DNA of 64,000 nucleotides from Cocos nucifera (taxonomy: Eukaryota; Streptophyta; Magnoliopsida; Arecales; Arecaceae): assembly GCA_006176705.1 (NCBI GenBank), contig QRFJ01000382.1:186001-250000 (forward strand), given 5' to 3'. Below, one piece after another: positions 1 to 11,790 of this stretch (positions are counted from its first letter, which is position 1; the number at the start of each line of letters is the position of its first letter). A program made the position numbers and the translations under genes. The notes under the pieces are model-generated. The model was not told the origin of the DNA and searched no databases. It worked only from the letters and a program-made list of their open reading frames with translations.

Positions 1-429
1 GATTTTATAAAAATTAATGCATCAATATTCATTTAAATTACGCCTAGACCAAAGGATAGTTAATAAATATTGATAGTTTTGCTATGCCTGGATCAAAGGT
101 TAGTGAATATCTTAGGAGACTTCGCCATCATATAAAACAAAATTGACCTAATTTTTATGATTACTTGAATATTGTATTAATTAAGTTGGTGAACCGATTG
201 CCTTAGTATCCTATTGCTCTTGAATTTAAACCTAAAAACTACATCCTTTCTATTTCCTTACAATTTCTTAATTATTTTCTTATTTATTTTTATTTTCTTT
301 ATTTTCTTATAAATTGACTTTTCTAAATAAAGTTTAGGAAAAAATTTTTTAGTACTTGTTTTTCAATCCTCAAGGATGATACTTTACTTATACACTTTAT
401 TACTTGATCAACTAGTGCACTTGTCATAG

Positions 430-1400
430 TGATAGATTTGCATGCATCACTGAAGGTCGGAACCATTCTAGCCAAGAACAGAGCTTTTGAGAAGAGAGCG
501 GTCATGTATCAAGCTCGCATAGTTCCACACATCTCACACCAGATGGTAATTAAACTCTAACACTTTAGATATTATTATTTAAAACTTTTGCTAACTAATA
601 TAACATTCTTTATATTAGATATTTTACACTCAGGTTTGAATGATAGAAAGTCACTAGTGACCCTACAGTCATATGCAGTCAGGTTTGAATGATAGAAAGT
701 CACTAGTGACCCTACAGTCATATGCAGTAGCGATCGACTCACAGACATAGAGTTATAGTTGAGAATCCACCTAGCTCGCAGCACCTTCGACTCGATCGGA
801 GGATAGAAAGCTCATCCACATTCAGAACCATTCATAAGTACTACAACTTCAATTAATATGTTTAGAATTTAGCCATTCTAGAATTAATATTTATTTTTTA
901 AAATTAATTTTGTAGCATATTTAGAGAGTTTGAAGTATCTCGTGTGGTTACTGACATCATCCGATGCTTGATGTCGGGGCTGGTGAGCGAGTTTTTCAAT
1001 TGATTGTTTGAAGCTCATGATGCAGCCTGAGAGATGTTTCTACTAAGTCAAAACTAGTTTAATTTTTAAATTTTTGTTTTGTTGGTATTTTAATTACATA
1101 TAAATGCATGCTTATTTCTATCTTGTAGGAGTACTGCCAATTTGAGACTCCCCAGGATGAGAAGATTGGCCATCTGACCTTCGAGGAGGTGGCCATACAG
1201 AAGCACCAAGATGGTCTTTATAGCCTTAGGCAGTCGCCATCTAGCACTCCAGTTCCTAGTCACCATCAGACTAGAGGTCCTTCATGGATCACTGGATGTA
1301 GGTGGATATATGGTAGGCCCTCTATGACTAGTAGAGTAGTGAGGAGTACTATGGTAGGTGGTAGAGGGCTCGACAAAATTAGGCCATCTAGTAAGATTTG
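430..1400 (+). pseudogene. Possible CACTA-linked plant transposase remnant
   Basis: Two blocks look like the C-terminal part of plant En/Spm-associated proteins (Transposase_24-like). One, near 435-545, contains AKNRAFEKRAVMYQ followed by a PHISHQM stretch, which recalls the NRASEK..THTGGS pattern of that family. The other, at 1130-1250, contains TFEEVAIQKHQDGLY. Stops and AT-rich gaps separate them, so this is at best a broken gene, possibly with introns. The similarity is judged by eye and is weak. The blocks might instead be unrelated decayed coding sequence. Confidence 0.25.
630..727. repeat. Perfect 49-bp tandem duplication
   Basis: Positions 630-678 are repeated immediately and identically at 679-727. 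The unit begins TCAGGTTTGAATGATAG and ends CATATGCAG. Identity of the two copies in an otherwise decayed region suggests a recent slippage or duplication event, or a local assembly artefact. Confidence 0.95.
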
Positions 1401-2270
1401 ATCAGACACACGAACGGTTCGATCGGCATAATGTTGTGGCCGACAGATTGATAAAAAATTAATACCAAAACTCTTCACTAGAATTATAAAAACTCTTATA
1501 TGCATATTTTAATTAATTTAATTTTATTATTTACTTATTATAGATACAGCAACTAGGTCATCCACCAAATTAGCTGTAGTTGTGGTGGGCCACACACTAG
1601 TCTAGGATTGGTGACTATTTAGATTCTACATTGCAATAGATCGTGGTAAGAACTTCAAACTTTATTTACTAAATAGGTTATTATAGGATCTAATTTTTAT
1701 ATTAAAATTAATATAATTCTATATTATATAGATGCATTATGCGATATATGTTGCTGAGAGGTATGGCGATGTTCCATCTTCTCAGCCCTCCTTGACCTTG
1801 AGGGATAGCTTAATACTATTAGGGGGTGAGGAAGAACCAGGTCATAGGATTCAGTCATAGCTTTGACTCTCCACCATCTCGATATTCTTCAGCATCCTCA
1901 CGGTCTCGATATCCTAGACCTGGAGCAATTTACATATGGAGGAGGTCGTGTAGAGGCTTTTGAGCCAGCGACCTCAGAGCCTTTTGGATGCCATCAACGA
2001 TATGGTCATAGAGCCTCTTCAGGACCTGCAACTATATAATTTGCTAGGCTCATCATCAGAGCCATCACATCAAGTAATTATATTATTAAAATTTTTAATT
2101 ATTTTAAATTTTTATTTTTAGAAGCTTCGTATATTTAGGTTTAAGTCTGGAAAGAAGATCTAGGAGCTAAAAATTTAATCTAACCATTCAATCAATGGAA
2201 TGGAGGTGTCTATAGCTCTATATTATCGAATGAAATGTATAAGAATAATTTGTTCGAGAATCAAAGTGCA

Positions 2271-2318
2271 TCGAAAGATATACCTTCGTATCGAAAGATA
2301 CACCTTCGTATCGAAACT
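2271..2318. repeat. 20-bp tandem repeat, 2.4 copies
   Basis: The unit TCGAAAGATATACCTTCGTA at 2271-2290 is repeated with one substitution at 2291-2310 and begins again at 2311. It lies in the internal part of the CACTA remnant. Confidence 0.85.
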
Positions 2319-2640
2319 TACTAATATTATTTTATTTTTCATTAGAGGATGCTGGAACATCCAACTCTCATCCACCAGCTACTGAAGAAGAGCAGGAGGA
2401 GGAGAAGGCAGATGACGATGAGGATTGGATCTTTTTTTTTAATGTATTATATTTTTTTGATATTACTTATAAAAAAAATTATATAATTTTAATTTTTAAT
2501 ATAATATAATTAATTTTTAATTTTTTTATCATATTATCTTTGAATTTTAATTATAATATGTATTAAGAATCATAATTTATTATGATTAATTAAAATAGAT
2601 TTAAAAAATATTATTATTAATTTTTTTTAAAAGATTAACT

Positions 2641-3107
2641 ATTAGCATCGATATTAGCGATAGCAGTTGTTGTCCCTAATAACTATTAGTGACGGTATTA
2701 GAGATCCAATTATTATTGCTAATATTTTTTAAAATAATTCTTTTATTTCATTCAAAAATTTAAAAAAATTAAAGATGGCATTAGTGATGGTATTTTTGAT
2801 CTTTTATAATTATTAGCGATGACATTAGCCACAAAAACACCATCATTAATATTTTTTAAATTTTTTAAAAAAATTAAAGTTAAACATTAAAAAATAATTC
2901 ATGATGAAATTATTCCATCCTTAAAGCAATCACTAATAGGCTTATTAGTGATGGCTCATTTTACCGTCGCTAATAGTGGCAATTAGTGATAAGAATTTTT
3001 TAGATTAGTTTTATGAAGGTATTAGTGATGGCGGTGCTATTAGTGTTGATGGAAGGACTATTAGCGATGATAGTTTATCATCGCTAATAGTCTGGATTCT
3101 TGTAGTG
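2641..3107 (+). mobile_element. CACTA element 3' subterminal repeat block and terminus
   Basis: The block is built from many direct and inverted copies of a short motif, ATTAG(C/T)GATGG, and its complement CCATC(A/G)CTAAT. The final pair forms an inverted arrangement at 3059-3090. It ends at 3107 with GGATTCTTGTAGTG, whose complement begins CACTACAAGAATCC, the classic plant CACTA terminal inverted repeat. Dense subterminal motifs next to such a terminus are the transposase-binding region of En/Spm elements. The 3 bases after the end are ATT, the expected length of a CACTA target duplication, but the partner end is not in the window. Confidence 0.8.
3094..3107 (-). repeat. CACTA terminal inverted repeat (right end)
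   Basis: Read on the minus strand the sequence is CACTACAAGAATCC. This matches the conserved start of plant CACTA transposons and defines the right boundary of the element. Confidence 0.85.
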
Positions 3108-3119
3108 ATTTAATCATAT

Positions 3120-4340
3120 ATGTATATCAATGATGGAAAAAGATGTCTATAAATATTACAAAAATAATGATTATCTCTCCAAGTTGGTGATTTGGTATAG
3201 TCATATTACCATGAATAATACTAAGAAAGTTTGAACTTCTATTCATTGATAGGATTTACACATACCATTGGCCCGAACATAGATTTTACACTTAAATTTT
3301 TTTATCAAGATGCACTTTAGGAATTAATTTAAGTTAGTCATATATTTGATCAAATTTCACATGACCAAGTCTACCATGCCAAAGATTGGAAGACTCAAGG
3401 GTAAGAATAAAAGAAGGATTTTTATTGAAATTTTTGGGAATTACACTTAGCTTGAATAGGCCTTTAGATACAAGGTCTTTTGCTACAAACATGTTGTTAT
3501 GAGTGATTACAAGTTTATTTGATTCTAGTAAGTTTTATAGCCCCAAAATGCAAGAAGAGATCGATTGATCTAGTTTCTTCTAACATTGGAGATGTACAAT
3601 ACTTTGTGAAGGATTAGAGTTTTCATAAATATCATCTTAAGATCCATGCAACCTTTTCTTAACTCTTGTGTTACTGAATCATTGTCACATGTCACACCTC
3701 TCTACATAATTCATGAATGGTGGAGAACCAAAAGTGATAAAAAACAAATATGTACATTAGCACCTGAATCAAGTGGCCAATCACAAGATGAATGGATGAG
3801 GTTTGCAGAGCATTTTAGCACATCAGACTAAAAGAAGGTCTAGCACCATCTTCAATCAAGTTCACTTGAGGTTTGGATGCTCCTTTCCTCAGTGACTCAG
3901 TCTTCTTATATCACCATTTGGTTATTTCACCTACACATGAAGTAGATGGTCTCCTTCTTTTTTGGCTTTAGACTTGATCGAGCTTGGTTAGTGGTTAAGA
4001 GGAACAAATCTAGTTTGATTGGTTTTAGGGTTCTTCTTTTTAAAATTCCTCTCTTGAAGTTTGAATTGGTTCTAATTTGATTCTTTTAGGTTGACTTGGG
4101 GTCCAGACTCTAGTTAGGATAAGAAAATTCCCAGGTGAGATCAAACCTAGAGTAGTGAGCCAATATCTTACTTGGTTTGTCATCTTCTAAAAACTGAGCC
4201 ATTAAACCTTTTGGGTATAATATCATCATGATCATCAAGAGAAGCCATTTATGAAGTTTAGTTCATTAATTGGTTCCACACATACAAATTTCTAGCATTG
4301 AGTCCTATATATTTAAGTATTAATTAATGGCTTCCAATAA
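3120..4340 (-). pseudogene. Ty1/copia gag-protease-GAG_pre-integrase fragment
   Basis: On the minus strand, 3778-3745 reads PLDSGANVHIC, the aspartic protease active-site signature of copia Pol. Further on, 3381-3339 reads WHGRLGHVKFDQIYD, the histidine motif of the GAG_pre-integrase domain. Spacing and order are right for a copia polyprotein. The preceding part (about 4340-3800) would be the gag end and a poorly preserved zinc knuckle. No reverse transcriptase follows, and no LTR, PBS or duplication was found, so this is a truncated relic. The DSGANVHIC style differs from that of the other copia families here. Confidence 0.7.
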
Positions 4341-6110
4341 TATTGCACTAGGCTTTGAAATTGAATAGAATGCACTAATAAAGAGTAAATAAAAATAATA
4401 AAATAAATATGCACTAAGGATGAAAGCAGTTATTCTAGCAATAAAAGTGCTATAATTCAAAATGTTAAATTTTGTAACATAATAAAGTTATATTCATGAG
4501 GTTTTTAGAAATTTGAATTCAAATTTGAAAATTTTCAATGAATTTAAATCTAAAAAATAAGGAGAGTTCTAATATTTTTCCTTATAATAATTTTATTTTC
4601 CTTAACTTTTGCACAATTATTGAATCAAGAAAAAATAATTTATTTTAGATTTTTTTGCACTATTTTTAGTGCAATGAAAAATAATTATTATTTCAACTAA
4701 TTTAATAATTTCTACACTAATTTTAGAGAAATAGATTTAAATATTTTATTAAGATATTTTGCATAAATTTTAGAAAAGTAATTCTTTCAATTTATGATTA
4801 GCAGATTGAATTTTTCTGCAAGATTTCATGGTAGCAATTAAACAAATTTTATCTTAAAAATCTAATCTAATTCTTGTGCATAGCTTTTAGATTAGAAGCA
4901 AAAAGTTTGATTGTATTTTGAGTTTTCTAATTAGTTTCAACATAGATTTTAAAGCATGGAGTAAAAAGATAGAAAAATTACAAAGACAAACCTTCAAGCT
5001 TGGGCTAATTACACTTAGACTCTAAAAGCTTAGAAAAACTTAATTAATCACCAAAACTTTATTTTTATTGCAATGTAGCCTAACCATCTATCTTTTGTTA
5101 TAAATCATTATCATGTGATGGCCACATGATAACAAAATATTCATAAAATCTCATAAATAACTTTCCCACTAACTTAGCAAAGGGGTTCTTGTTTTAGTGA
5201 GCATTGAAGGAGAGGGGAAGGTGATTGCATGGCTCTCTACTCACTTCCTGCATAGTTTTTCACTAAGCCTCTATGCCCGATTGGACGAAGAAAATAGGAC
5301 AAAGAATCTAAACAGATGTTTAACGAAACAAATAAAATGACTCTACTGTGCATTGATTTTAAGGCAATTTGTTTTTCTTTTAAAAAATATTTTTGTAAAG
5401 ATTTATACATGTTAAAAGAAAAGATAATATTCACTAGTGCTATACAATGATAAAGAAATCTACTATGTTGTTTAGGTATGCAAATTCTAGCAATTTCTAA
5501 GTAAATCATGAACCTCATTCTTAGATTATTAGAGGAGTTCCTGGATATTGCCAATATTTAATGATAAGATAAATTGCAAAATAAATGAAAAAGAAGGTGT
5601 GCTTGGATCAAAGCATGTGAAACTACTGGCCTATAAACCAAATTTGTCCTCTCATCTAGGTCTACAATGAGATCATCTCCATAGTATACCAAACTCGACT
5701 TTGCCCGAATCCTCCTATCACAAGTAAGATCGTATGGAGATGTGACCCACTCAACTCCCCTTTAGTTTCCCAAGAAGATAACTTTAGGAGAGTTGGAAGA
5801 GGAAAGGAATTGAGTGGGAAAAAGTGGGGAAATGAAAAGGGTAGTGGGGATGCTCTCTCAACAAGGCATGTTTCAGACCTAATTTGCTTTACTCAGGGGC
5901 AAGGACCTAAAACCTTGTTTATAGGCTTAGTCTAGGCAACCACTAAAAAGGATCATAAAGGCCTCAATAACTCTATAAAGAAAGTCCTTAATGGCCTACT
6001 ATCATTCGTGCCTCATAATGGCCCAGTAGTGTTGCCGCCTGATAATGGCCCTATAGTGCATGCATATAGTATATAGGTTACAGTCCATCGGTTAGTCAAG
6101 AAATAGCATT
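4341..6110. other. Unassigned AT-rich sequence
   Basis: I see no credible coding region. Reading frames are short and rich in Lys, Asn, Ile and Phe, as expected from AT-rich DNA. Positions 5560-5950 are less AT-rich and LTR-like in texture, but no terminal dinucleotides, PBS or paired copy could be found in the window. Confidence 0.5.
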
Positions 6111-8460
6111 TTCAAATTTCAAATTTAAATTTAAATTCAAATTCAAATTCAAAACTAGCATAATGCTTTTGTTAGGATTGCAAAGTCAAATGTATATTTA
6201 TACATGATGTATAATGTTTACATTATAATTTAAAATTAAAATTTAATTTTAAAATCAAACTTAAACCAAATGGGTCGTGGCAAAATGTGGTAGCCATGCA
6301 CACATATGCGCAAGACATGCTCATTAAGATGCATGCCCACCATGCCACTTTGCATAGTCATGGACTTAGACATATGGTTATCATAGGGGGTGCAAGCATG
6401 TATATTGTGAAGGGTCTGACATATGCCAAGAGCTACAATGCTCCTTGACACAAACCACCCGAGGTCATTATTGGAAGGTTGCCTTGTTGGGGTATTGAGG
6501 GGAGTGATGGATAGCCAAGGCATAGCATGGCCATGGCATGATATCAAGTGACTCAAAATTTGATTTTTGGCATGGTTGTGGACCACCAAGGGATATGTGG
6601 ATAGTCGAGGGTTCCTCTTGTTTTGAGGGGTGTAGTGTTTTATGTGCATTCCCAACTCTCTTAGGCCTATAAAACATAAAGTCTACCATGGCATGATTGC
6701 TGGGCAAAGCAGTGCCATACCTAGATGGTCTCGTTTGGAGGCATTTGAGGCAATATTTGTCTGTTGAGTTGGCCACATTGCATGGAGGAGATCTCAAAGG
6801 TTGGACCTCGAGAAATCATCCGGGCTACCCAATGTATTTTTGATCTCTATAGTGGAGTGTAAAGGCAATACAGGAAGAGTTTGGTAAGGATTTAGCATAT
6901 CCTAACAAACTAATCTCATGAGTATTGTAGGGTTATATCTTGTGAGGATACATAGGAGCCAATCTGCCATGAACCACAACTGTAGCTTTTGAGATATCGA
7001 TCGAATCATGTATCATGGAGTTAGGCCAAGGATCAAGGATAGCCAAGATGATAATGCTGAGGAGAGGATAGCTAGGTACAAAGATTGGCCAATCAAATGG
7101 TACTTGATGGGCAGAATTGGATGCTAGTATTGTGGTAGTGCACCATGATGAGCAAGTAGACGGTGGACAAAAAATGCTAGGTAGTGTGGTCATGGATCTT
7201 TAGGATTGTGGTAGTGCACAGGGATGTGGAAACATGCCATCAATATTGTCAAGCAGCATGGTCATGGATGGAAAAGCATGCCAAGGATGTACATCTAGGA
7301 TTCTAGTGTAAGAGCTTGTGCCAAAGCTTGAATAGCAAAATCTAGAAGGGCTTGAACATGCACGATCAACCATAGCTTCAAGAGCCTGTAGGATGTGTTG
7401 GCTTGGTGATTCAACTAAGGCAAACTAGAGATTGGTTTGCTTGAGCCTCTTGCATAAATGTAGTATTTCATGATCTTGTTATGTGGATTTGGTTTTTGTA
7501 TTCCCACAAAATTTCTTTGTAGAGAATCATGATACCTTCGGTGAGCTTAAAGTGCAAAACCATGAATTTGGCACGAAGATGCTAGATTGTGGAGCACTCT
7601 TGCATTTATATGTATGCCCAAGAGGACTTGGGAGAGATGGCCTTGGTCTGTGGCATGTTGAGGCGCTGCATAGGAGTTTGGGCCAAAAAACCATTTACTC
7701 TATAACAATATGCATGGCATGGTCGATTGGGTTGAGCCAACGAGATGTGTGCATGTGGTTGCCAACCCACCTTTCCTAAAGCCCAACTTGAACTTGGAAG
7801 AGCCCGGCAGCAATAAACACAAATGTACTTGTACTTAAGTATCCAATGTGGAACTATTAATAAAGAAATTTTAATAATTTGAATCATTTTAGAAAGGAAA
7901 TAATTCAACTTTCGTGTTAGAACAATCTCATTGGGTCATGTGTACTCATGCTTCTTCACCATGACTCCTCGTCCCCATCCATGATGTATTATCCATCCCA
8001 TCAACTAATTTAATATAGTTGCACAACTCTTAAAGTGATGGAAAAACCAAAAAAATAGAGAGAACATCCATTGGGAGTTTTCTCTTTCGTTGGATTCTTG
8101 ATTAGAGTCAGAATTAAAAGCCAAGAAGGACACTACCCTCGCCCCCTCCCTCCACCTCTATTTAGAGGGACCAATTCCCTTATGGAACCACCCCCCTATC
8201 AGCCTCCAATTGTTTCTAAGAATGACCTATCTTCTTCTTCTCGAGTTCACTAGATTTCAGCCTGACAGTCACCAAAAAAATTAGGCACGAGCTAGTAATA
8301 GTTGATCAACCCTCCTCCCTTTTTTCCTTAGTTGTTAGCTCATGGATTTCGATTGACAAACCATCAAATTTTATCAAAAAGGGGACTTGGTTAAACCCTT
8401 ATTTTTCTTTTATTTTTTATATATTTTTCTTGATTTTTTGATGGCAGTCATGATCGACGA
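6111..8460. other. Unassigned moderate-GC sequence, no supported gene
   Basis: This is the longest stretch that I cannot tie to a known element. It contains overlapping frames of up to 139 codons at 6236-6655 (minus) and 98-109 codons elsewhere, without a recognisable domain, signal peptide or intron structure. Phrases such as ATGGTCATGGAT and GGTAGTGCAC recur in 7130-7270, suggesting an old repeat. A homopolymer-like run of AAATTC and AAATTT units sits at 6116-6155. A decayed LTR or non-autonomous element is my best guess. Confidence 0.4.
6116..6155. repeat. AAATTC/AAATTT simple repeat
   Basis: A run of hexamer-like units built from CAAATT and TAAATT, with no coding potential. Confidence 0.8.
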
Positions 8461-8571
8461 TTTGATCCATAGTCCCCCACCCACACCATCATGGCTTGCA
8501 TCCTCGGCCACTGCCTCCATGGGGAGAAGCTCCGCCTATTCCAAGAAATAAAGGAAAAGGAAAGTCCCCTA

Positions 8572-8670
8572 TTCCATTTAGATAGAAAGTAGAAAAAAAG
8601 AGAAAAAGAAAAAATAAAAAAAAGAAAAGAAAAAAAGGAAAGAGAAAAGGAAGAGAGAGTTTCTCTACCT
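8572..8670. repeat. Purine-rich low-complexity tract
   Basis: A nearly unbroken run of A and G (AAAGAGAAAAAG-like units) ends in a pyrimidine stretch immediately before the 5' LTR of element A. The sequence after the A 3' LTR (33946 onward) is also pyrimidine-rich, so A probably inserted into a simple-sequence tract. Confidence 0.8.
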
Positions 8671-8680
8671 TTTCTCTTCT

Positions 8681-9488
8681 TGTGAGCTCAGGTATGATGC
8701 TCTCAAGCTGTGGAAGAAGGTGAAAAGAGAGCAAGGATCGAATGGAACCAACCATCAAAGAGCTTCAGCAAATATTTCAGAAGAGCTAGCTCAGATCCTA
8801 TCAGAGCCAGCTTGAACAGAAGAAGAGCCAGCCCTAATTCTGAGAGAGCTGACTTGATCAGAAGTCCAGAAAGTGCATCAAGCTGATATGCTGGAAGAGC
8901 TGGCTCAGTTTCTGTTAGAGCCAGCCTGAGTGAAAGTCGAGCCAGCTCAAATTTTGAGAGAGAAGGCTCGAGCAATAGAATAAAAAGTGATGATTCAGGG
9001 TCTCGTAGGAGACATCACCATTGAGCTCGCTTGATTGTTGACTGAGCTGACTCAAGCAGTGAATAGAATAGAACGTAGTTTCTATTTTAGCCTAGGATTG
9101 GATTTAATCCTAGGAACTTAGGATCTTGATTTATAAGGTCCTAAAGGAGCTAACCTATGGATTGGACTGGGATTTGTCCAATGGGTGTATGCATGGGAGA
9201 CATGGGTATACATGGGCTCAATGAGTGCATCACATTATGTTAGCTAGGAAAGTTTTTTAGGTTGGATCTTATTTGACCAGGTATATATATACTCTGTATT
9301 GAGTTTTGTAAATAGACACAAAATCAATACAAACCTTTTCTCCCTAAAATTTCTCTCTTCCTTTCTCATTCTCCCTCTCTTCTCCATGCCCTAGGGTTTT
9401 CTAGGGTTTCACAGGTTAGCCATCTCTTTTCTCGGATCCTTGTTGCTATTTCTGCAATCTTCAAGTAGCAAGAATTTATTCTCAATAA
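8681..9488 (+). repeat. Element A 5' LTR
   Basis: It starts TGTGAGCTCAGG and aligns along its whole length with 33142-33945. The U3 part (about 8780-9060) iterates a GAGC(C/T)GGCTC-type motif at least eight times. A TATA box is at 9282-9291, followed by a pyrimidine-rich leader. The 3' edge is degraded (CTCAATA in place of the TAACA of the other copy). Confidence 0.85.
9282..9291 (+). promoter_or_regulatory. TATA box of element A 5' LTR
   Basis: TATATATATA is followed by ACTCTGTA. The 3' LTR has the equivalent TATATATA at 33742-33749 in the same context, which marks this as the LTR core promoter. Confidence 0.7.
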
Positions 9489-9489
9489 T

Positions 9490-9501
9490 TTATTTCAAAG
9501 C
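9490..9501 (+). other. Degenerate primer-binding site of element A
   Basis: TTATTTCAAAGC, directly after the LTR, matches 8 of 12 positions of TGGTATCAGAGC, the site complementary to the 3' end of initiator Met tRNA used by plant copia elements. Position supports it more than sequence does. Confidence 0.5.
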
Positions 9502-9626
9502 CCTATTGTTAGATCTAATGGAGGAAAGGACAAAGCTTCACCTGGGGTTATGGTAAGGTGCTGAATAGATTCTTTTTTGAACACTATCTATTCTCTTTTA
9601 TGTTTGATTATTGGAATCTAGTTTGG

Positions 9627-10560
9627 ATGGCATCAAGTACCATCAAGGTGGACTTTAAAAAGTTTGATGGCAAGGATAACTTCACCCTTTGGTAGCAAAG
9701 GATGAAGGATCTGCTGGTGCAAAATAGAATCTATAAGATCTTGGCTCGCAAAAGATCAAAAAAGATTTTTATTAAAGAGTGGAAGGAACTTGAAGAGATA
9801 GCCTTCAGTATAATTCATATGTGCCTCACTGATGAAGTTCTACCAGAGATTAACATGGAAACCACACTGAAGAGGCTTTGGCAGAAACTGGAGAACACAT
9901 ATATGGATAAAAATGTGACAAACAAGCCATGGTAGAAGAAGCAGCTATACAGTTTGCGGATATCCAAAGGAGGAGGCCTAGTTTCTCACATCCAAAAGTT
10001 CAATCAAGTTTGCTCGGATGTTATGAGCCTTGATGTGAATATTGATGAGGAGGATAGAGCTCTCCTATTATTGTGTTCACTGCCCATGATATATAATGGT
10101 CTCATTACTATTCTGGTGTATGGAATGGAGACATTAAACTTCGAGGAAGTGATTTGAGTTCTTAGGTCTAACGAGTAATGAGAGAGGCTAGTTAGAGTAA
10201 ATCTTAATTCAGAAGTACTTTCTATGAATGAGAGGCAAGGAAGGCCTAAGAAGAGAACTAGAGATAAATCTAAGGACAGATCAAAGTCTCGAGAAAATTA
10301 GAAGGCATAAAAATATTATAAATGTCATCAATATGATCATATTAGAAGAAATTATCCACTTTTGAAGAATGAAATGGGAAAGGGCACTTCTAAGGATGGA
10401 TCGACTAGTGGAAGTGATGCTCTATCATCTGAAGATAGTAGAAAAGATATACCGATAGTATCAGATGAAGTCACAGAGTTGGATAGCCATTGGATACTGG
10501 ATTCAGCATGTTTCTACTATTACACTGCACATCGAGAGTGGTTCTCAACATACGAGTGAT
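9627..10560 (+). pseudogene. Element A gag and protease
   Basis: The frame opens at ATG 9627 and shows the copia gag signature FKKFDGKDNFTLW, interrupted at once by a TAG where Gln is expected. Further gag blocks follow at 9702-9935 and 9954-10157. The zinc knuckle region at about 10313-10355 reads YYKCHQYDHIRRNY, with the first and last Cys replaced by Tyr. The protease active site at about 10485-10520 reads WILDSACFYYYTAH, where DSG or DTG is expected, so the protease would be dead. Several stops are CAG to TAG changes. Confidence 0.8.
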
Positions 10561-11790
10561 CCAATGGAGGAAGAGTAAGTCTTAGAGATGATTACCCATG
10601 TAAAGTTGCTAGTATTGGAACAATTAGAGTGAGAATGTATGATGGAGTCATACGGACACTCGGCAATGTGAAGCATGTGCTAGAACTGAAGAAGAACTTG
10701 ATAACCCTAGGTTACTTGGAAGGATAGGGGTATGCTTTCAGTTGTCAGCCAGATAGCGGGTGTTTAAGAATTTTCAAAGATGCATTGGTGGTGATGAAAG
10801 CACGAAGACTAAGAAACAACCTATATAGGATGGAGGGCTCAGTGGTTACAGATAGTGTGGAAGTGTTTGTAGCAGCATAGAAGGAGCAGCTAGCCTATAA
10901 GTTGTGGTACTATCGTATGGGTCACTTAAGTGACAAGAAGCTCATAGAGTTGAGTAGGAAGGTCTGATTCTAGCACTCAGAAAGGAAAGAGATGACCTAT
11001 ATGAGCCTTGTATCTATGGCAAACAATATAGAGTTACATTTGCTAGTAGTACCAAGTAGAGTGAAGCTATTTTGGAGCTTGTTCACTCAAACATATGGGG
11101 ACCGACACCTGTTGTATCTCGAGGTGGAGTGAGATATTTTATCACCTTTATAGATGACTTCTTCAGGAAGGTATGGATATATTTGATAAAAAAAAATAGA
11201 TGTTTTTGCTCGATTTAAAATCTAGAGAGCTGGGTGGAGAAGGAGACAAGGCAGCTAGTGAAGTGTTTGAGGTTTGATAATGGAGGAATACGCCAGCCTA
11301 GCATTTAAGAGACACTGTAAGAAAAATGGCATAAAATGCCATTACAGAGTAAAAATGACCCCTCAATAGAACGGTATCACAAAAAGAATGAATCGGATAC
11401 TAATGGAGAAGGCTAAGAGCTTGAGGCTGCATGCATCACTATCCAAATCCTTTTGGGGTGATGCTCTTATTTATTCTTGTTTTCTTGTTAATAGATCTCC
11501 CCATAGAAAATTGAATGGAAGACTTTCAGAAGTGGTCTAGAGTGGGAAGAAGGTGGAGCTTGTTCACCTAAAGGTATTCGACTATCCTACATATGCTTTG
11601 GTAGAAGAAGCAGACAGAAGTAAGTTGGATCCAAAGTTACAGAAAATGATATTTATCGGATTTCCATGAGGTGTGAAGAATTTTTTGCTATGAGATTCAC
11701 ATTCTCAGAGGTGTGTCATCAGTAGGAATGTGATATTTGATGAAAATAGCATCCTATTGAAATCGACAAGTATAGATGAGGTTGTAATGA
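10561..11790 (+). pseudogene. Element A GAG_pre-integrase and integrase
   Basis: The GAG_pre-integrase block reads KLWYYRMGHLSDKKLIEL near 10900-10950. The integrase core follows at about 11065-11200 with LVHSNIWGP and YFITFIDDF. The first catalytic Asp of the DD(35)E triad (HSD in relatives) is Asn here. Later blocks include TPQ, a stop and NG at about 11355, where PQQNG is usual. Several frame changes are present, so no functional integrase could be made. Confidence 0.75.

Larger units (their letters stand above)
1..2640 (+). mobile_element. CACTA (En/Spm) transposon, internal part, decayed
   Basis: This stretch leads directly into a CACTA terminus at 3107, so it is read as the internal region of that element, whose 5' end lies outside the window. 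Short coding-like blocks on the plus strand (around 435-545, 910-1050, 1130-1400 and 1730-1850) are separated by AT-rich tracts resembling introns. None forms a frame longer than about 70 codons. The assignment rests on position next to the terminus more than on clear protein similarity. The left boundary cannot be seen. Confidence 0.45.

Noticed and set aside
6236..6655. 139-codon open frame on the minus strand as a gene
   Set aside because: It overlaps another 109-codon frame, has no recognisable domain and an amino-acid mix (His, Met, Asn rich) typical of chance translation.
8071..8253. Short Pro-rich plus-strand frame
   Set aside because: Only 60 codons, no homologous copy, low-complexity CCTCCC-rich DNA.
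8676..8680. CTTCT/CTTTC as the target duplication of element A
   Set aside because: Only three of five positions agree, and both flanks are pyrimidine-rich, so the match is expected by chance.
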